DNA from: Golubevia sp. BC0850
Lineage: Eukaryota > Basidiomycota > Exobasidiomycetes > Golubeviales > Golubeviaceae
Assembly (NCBI GenBank): GCA_012976225.1
Contig: JAAVVG010000026.1
Span: 129,056 to 193,055 of the forward strand
Length of the DNA: 64,000 nucleotides
Reading direction: 5' to 3'
The notes under the pieces were generated by a model that did not search any database, was not told the origin of the DNA, and saw nothing but the letters and a program-made list of their open reading frames with translations. Both the position numbers and the translations under genes were made by a program. Of the stretch, positions 59,867 to 64,000 are shown piece by piece; position 1 is the first letter of the stretch; each line of letters starts with the position of its first letter.

Positions 59867-60578
59867 CGATCTCTCGATCGAGTAGTTGTATAGATGCCCA
59901 AGTTTCCGCGACCCGTCCACATCAAAATCAAGCTCATCAATTCAGAAATCAAGCCGTTCCTTCTCTCTTTCATAAATCAACCTCAACATAGACTCTTCAA
60001 ACCTACAAGCAATCAACGTCCTTCTATTAATGAGGTCCCTTTTTTCTCTGCAAGTCAGCAAGCATTCATCAACATCTTTTTTTTCGTATTTCTTCTTTTC
60101 AAGCGTTGTTCTCATTTGAAGCCGGTTCTATTCTCTTCTTCCCTATTCGAGACTCGTCTTGTTTGGCCCTCTTTCATCTTGTCGCTACCTTTTCCATCTC
60201 CTCTATAACGAAAGCCTCTCCCTCTAATATATGACCTCCTTCTCGTCTCGAAGCTTGACTCTTCTTCCCCCTAGTGCCGCGTGCTTCTTCCTTTGCTCCC
60301 GAATAATCTGTTAACCTTCAATTGTCTTTCTGTTTACCCCATTCTTCATTTCGATCGGTTCTACTTCTTCTAAATCTCCCTTTTACACACTGAGTCACAT
60401 CTATCCGTCTTTTACTCTGTCATGTCTTCTGTGATCGATTATTCATTCCTCCGAAATTTCAAATTTCCACACACAACCAACACAAGCCACTGTCTTCTCT
60501 TCGACTAAATCAGCTCTTCATTCATTGATCCATTGCTTGAAGCTTGAAATTACATGGGAGGCGCCCCGAGGGGTTTTG
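59867..60578. other. Intergenic (convergent 3' ends)
   Basis: Pyrimidine-rich flank of two converging genes; no supported gene. Confidence 0.4.
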
Positions 60579-61918
60579 TCAACTCCAATCCTCGTCGTCA
60601 TCGTCAAGTGCTGCTGATTCAGATCCACAGAGAACGAAGAGCTTCACCCCTTCTCCTTTGACTCTAATCTCCAAATGTCCTTCCCAGCTTGTAGCCGAAG
60701 TGTGAAGACCTGAAGCCTGCGTTTCTACTCCCGCAGCTCGACAAAGCCGAGACGCTGAGGTTTGAGTTTCGCTTTTCTTCTCTTGAGGAGGTCTGACTCC
60801 TTCTCTTCCCAGAACCGAGGATGCTTCATCTCTAAAACTTGATCTACTGTGGTAGTAGTCTGGAAGTAGAAGATGACCAAGAGCCTCCTTTATCCCTTCA
60901 CTATCTAGCTTCGAGTGTTTGCAGTTCTCCTCTGGCTGGAGGTCTTGATGGACGATGATTTTCACCTTCCTCGGCTTGTGGTCCCCCTTATTTAAATCAA
61001 ATGTCAACTCTCTGCCCTTACAGTCGTCACCGTTCGCTTCGTCTTCGTCTTGATCGAGCTGACGTAGAGTCCCTCCGTCAACAGTCCGGGCTTCACTTCC
61101 TTGACGCCCACTGCTTGGTCTCTTGATCTTTTCACTGAGTTTCCTGACTATCTTGCTCTTCAAGGATACACCCCGAGACTGAATTTCTCGCTTGAGAGTT
61201 AAGGCCTCCGTGACTTCTGGAGTCCCATGGAGCAGAGAATGAAGAGAGATGGAGATGAATAACAGAAAGCACAGCATCAGACTGATCTTTCGTAATCCTA
61301 GCGTTTCAGCTCTGGCTCGAACTGTCCGGTAGTCGGACAGAGTGGGTTCGAAGAAGGTGAGAAATGAGTCAGCGAGTCATTGATGGCAAACTAGCGAGCA
61401 AGGGGGGCAATTGGAAGGCATCGGAACTCACTATTGAACGTAGAACTACTGATAACTCCGATCAAGATGGCCCCGAAACTAAAACCCCTTTCCCAGATAG
61501 ACCATAGAGAAATCAAAACGGAGACCGACTGGAAGATAGAAGCATAAGAGAATTTCAGATCCACCAAGTCTAGTAATTGGATTCTCATTGTTGGATTCCC
61601 ATCTTGATTCAAGTTCAAGTTGATCGAAGGAGTATTTGAAGTTCGTCTCACTCGATTTGAAGTGTTCGGAGGATTAAGATTAGAATCTTTGTTGGAAGAA
61701 TTCGAATTGATTGAAGAGACTGAATTTCTTCTGCTGTTGTTGGTTGAGTTTAGACTTGAATTTGGAATAGAGTTCAAAGAACCGAAAGGAAGAGTATAAG
61801 AAGAAGATGAATTCCTTTCTAGAGGCGTTCGGATTGGAACTAGATTAGGAGAACGAGGTGGGGTGGGTGAGTTGAAGGCTGTGGAACCTCTTCTTCCTTC
61901 TCGTTCTGTCTTGAACAT
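60579..61918 (-). CDS. Predicted multi-pass membrane protein of unknown function
   Basis: Two exons (61918-61432 and 61297-60579) join in frame to about 401 residues. A Ser/Asn-rich cytosolic N-terminus (about 100 residues) is followed by membrane segments FSYASIFQSVSVLISLWSIW, FSFGAILIGVISSSTF and, in exon 2, LMLCFLLFISISLHSLL. A charged C-terminus contains LSEKIKRPSSG and an acidic DDDDED end. I do not recognise a family. The second acceptor (CTAG) was chosen because it is the one that keeps the frame. The organisation suggests a three- or four-helix endomembrane protein. Confidence 0.5.
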
Positions 61919-62305
61919 CTTTCCTCTGAGCTATAGATTTTTGAGGAGAAGAACTTAAAAGTTTGGGAAAGCTGAGAGAAAGAGATGAAGTTTAAGCGTT
62001 CAAGAGGAGAGAATGAGTGGGGAAGGTACCCTGTCAAAAGCTCAACGTGCTCAGCAAACGACATCAAACGTCAAACAAAACACACATCATTGGGAGTCCA
62101 GATCATCGATGTTTCTATTCCTTAAAGAGAAAAAAAGTCCGCTGTGTAAATAACAAGAAAAATAACAATCCGAGAGACAAGTCATAGGTGGCGACTCCCC
62201 TCCAACCAATGAAAACAAGGACGAATGCGTGGAACCAAATGAACAGATGAAAAGAGACGCAAGACTAGACTAAGGGAGAGATTAGAGGAAGAAAGGATTT
62301 ATTTT
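61919..62305. other. Intergenic
   Basis: Promoter of the membrane-protein gene and 3' flank of the glucanase gene; no gene seen. Confidence 0.4.
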
Positions 62306-62506
62306 CTAAGTGGCTTTTTTGACAAGTAGGGCAATGGAAGCTTCGGCATCTAGAACACCAGTCTTGAAGTTCTTGGAATAGGATTTAACATTTCCAGAAA
62401 CGAAAAGATCTGGATGAGCAGTGAACCTAGCAGCCCATGAGTCGGCAATGTATTGAGGAGCGAAACCGAGACGGGAGAGGTTGGCAGAACCGGCTGTGGA
62501 GAGGGA

Positions 62507-62558
<52 letters not shown>

Positions 62559-64000
62559 TAGGACCAAGTCAGATGATGGGAAATGAAAGAGATAAAAAGG
62601 ATTAGAGAATTGAAGACTCACCTAGGATCTGAGCGGTTCTGAAACCATCACTGTACCCGACTTGAGAAGCCAACATGGTAGTAATAGCCAATCTCTTCTG
62701 TAAAGCCTCATGCTTTTCGATATCCCTTCTAGCAATTGAAGCAGCTCTAGCAGCGAAGGAACCAGAAGAAGAGCGAACCGCGAAAGATTTTTGGCTTGAA
62801 GAGTTTGAAGTGACCATTCCAACTCTTCCATGCCCTTCCTCAGCTGCAGGAGCTGCGACCTCGGTCTTTGGAGATGAAATCGAACCAAGTAGATCTCCAG
62901 ATAGAAGAGGAGATAGGTTCTTTGGTGCAGTGGTAGTGGAAGAAGCGGTAGAGTTAACCTTTAGACTGACTGGAGCAGCGATGGCAGCAGGTAGAGATAA
63001 AGTGATGTTGTTGATAGCAGCTAGCAAAGTAGTTGAAGCACTTGAAGTCTTGTCTGAACTTGAAGAACCAGTCAAAGCAGCATTGAAAATCTTGACGATT
63101 TGAGAGCTAATCTTTGAAGAAAGACCCCAAGTGTTGAAAGAGTTGTCCAAATATCTGTTGTTCTTAGTAGCTCCCTTGAAACACCATCCAGCATTGTTAT
63201 CACAATTCTCCATCTTCCATGACCAGAACATATAACCAGCAGTAGTCTCAGCATAAGTAGCTCTTTGAGCTTCACAGTATTCATGAGTGGCAGAATCTTG
63301 ATCTGAAACTCCAGTTAAACTTGATGGAGAAAGAGCACAAGACCATTCACCTACGACCATATTTCTTCTAGCAGTAGTAGATTGAGTCGCAAAGTTGCTC
63401 TTTACTGAAGACTCGATTTGAGAGGTATGTTTAGCAGCTGAAGTTGAAGTGTCTTGAGAAGTGAAAACGTAATAAGCATGATTGTCTTGAACTACGAAAT
63501 CTGATCTTTGAGAAACGAAATCAGCACCTTTGGAAATGTCGAAAGCATCGTGGAAATAAAGAGGAACAGTTGCTGCATAAGGTGAAGCTTTTCTCATTTG
63601 ATCCATAGTTTGATTGTACCAAGTCCAAAGTGCATCTCTGTTCTGAGGTTCGTTTAACAATTGAATTCCAACAATGTTTGTGACATCTGAAATCTCATTG
63701 GCTAACCAAACTAGAACATCAGCAGTTAAATCCCTGTTGGTTTGAGAGAAGAATCCAACGTTTCCACCAGAAAGTCCTGAATGAGCTTGATCGTTCTGAG
63801 CACCAAAAGCAGCATGCATGTCGATTAAGACTCCCATGTCGTATTTGGCGGCCCAGTTAATAGCTCTAGCGATGTATCTCCAAGAGTAGTAGTAGACGTT
63901 GGCGTAATCGGAGAAGGCAGATTGTCTGGTGAAGTAAGGTCCAACAGAGAAATGTCCAATTGGGATTCTGACAGTGTTGATTCCTTTAGCTGCCATCTGT
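62306..64000 (-). CDS. GH5 exo-beta-1,3-glucanase-like protein, 5' end outside the window
   Basis: The gene runs off the right edge; 62622-64000 is the visible part of one exon, and 62493-62306 is the last. GH5 landmarks: NTVRIPIGHFSVG, GVLIDMHAAFGAQN, the acid/base Glu in QLLNEPQ and the nucleophile Glu in VVGEWSCALS, with YMFWSWKMEN following. This matches fungal exo-1,3-glucanases of subfamily GH5_9 and relatives, which trim beta-1,3-glucan in the wall. After the barrel comes a Ser/Thr/Ala-rich stretch (about 120 residues), then a C-terminal segment, YSDGFRTAQILG, spliced to AGSANLSRLGFAP and ending LLVKKAT. The ATG at 63996 is internal to the domain (QMAAKG in homologues), so the true start and signal peptide lie beyond the window. 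Confidence 0.85.
62511..62555. repeat. (GA)n microsatellite in the last glucanase intron
   Basis: About 22 GA units, CT on the coding strand. It lies in the intron 62621-62494, just before the acceptor, where it forms an unusually long polypyrimidine tract. Confidence 0.9.

Noticed and set aside
60100-60600. Possible tRNA genes, searched for through B-box-like GGTTCGA motifs across the window
   Set aside because: All hits found lie in coding sequence or lack an acceptor stem; no tRNA is supported.

Overview
The window comes from a filamentous or dimorphic fungus, most likely a basidiomycete. Genes are dense and nearly all are split by short spliceosomal introns, mostly 60-100 nt with GTGAGT-type donors and CAG/TAG acceptors. 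The content fits: Xpt1-like Stealth glycosyl-phosphotransferases (known from Cryptococcus), a CYP505 P450-reductase fusion, fungal-type MCT transporters, a GH27 alpha-galactosidase and a GH5 glucanase. I lean towards Pucciniomycotina but cannot prove it from sequence alone. There are no tRNAs, rRNAs, CRISPR arrays or recognisable intact transposons. One spliceosomal U2 snRNA gene is present.

Layout. 0-8 kb: a broken F-box/LRR-like gene, a large Stealth/Xpt1-like gene and a second broken F-box/LRR gene. 8-15 kb: an MCT transporter, a small mitochondrial membrane protein, a divergent mitochondrial carrier and the U2 snRNA gene (minus strand). 16-25 kb: a zinc-finger protein, a GTPBP1-like N-domain protein without a GTPase domain, Asterix (PAT complex) and an apparent COX16-ERV1 fusion gene. 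25-33 kb: a 12-exon CYP505-type self-sufficient P450, divergent from a second MCT transporter. 34-40 kb: a small secreted Cys-rich protein, ATP18 and a secreted alpha-galactosidase with a C-terminal carbohydrate-binding module. 40-46 kb: ribosomal protein genes eL15 and uL18 from a shared promoter, then a third broken LRR gene preceded by a copy of the U2 upstream element. 46-50 kb: DPH1 and RPB9, divergent. 51-64 kb: a second Stealth paralogue, a large protein with an integrase-type H2C2 zinc finger, a membrane protein, and the 3' part of a GH5 exo-beta-glucanase cut by the window edge.

Most genes are housekeeping (ribosome, diphthamide, Pol II, mitochondrial assembly, ER insertion) mixed with cell-surface and carbohydrate genes. 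There is no obvious gene cluster. The observations most worth following are the COX16-ERV1 fusion, the duplicated U2 upstream element (35 identical bases inside about 100 bp of similarity), the displaced Sm-like site of U2, two candidate introns of only 25-26 nt, and the N-terminal extension on the P450 fusion. Exon boundaries were derived by hand from reading-frame continuity and family conservation, and none has been checked against transcripts.
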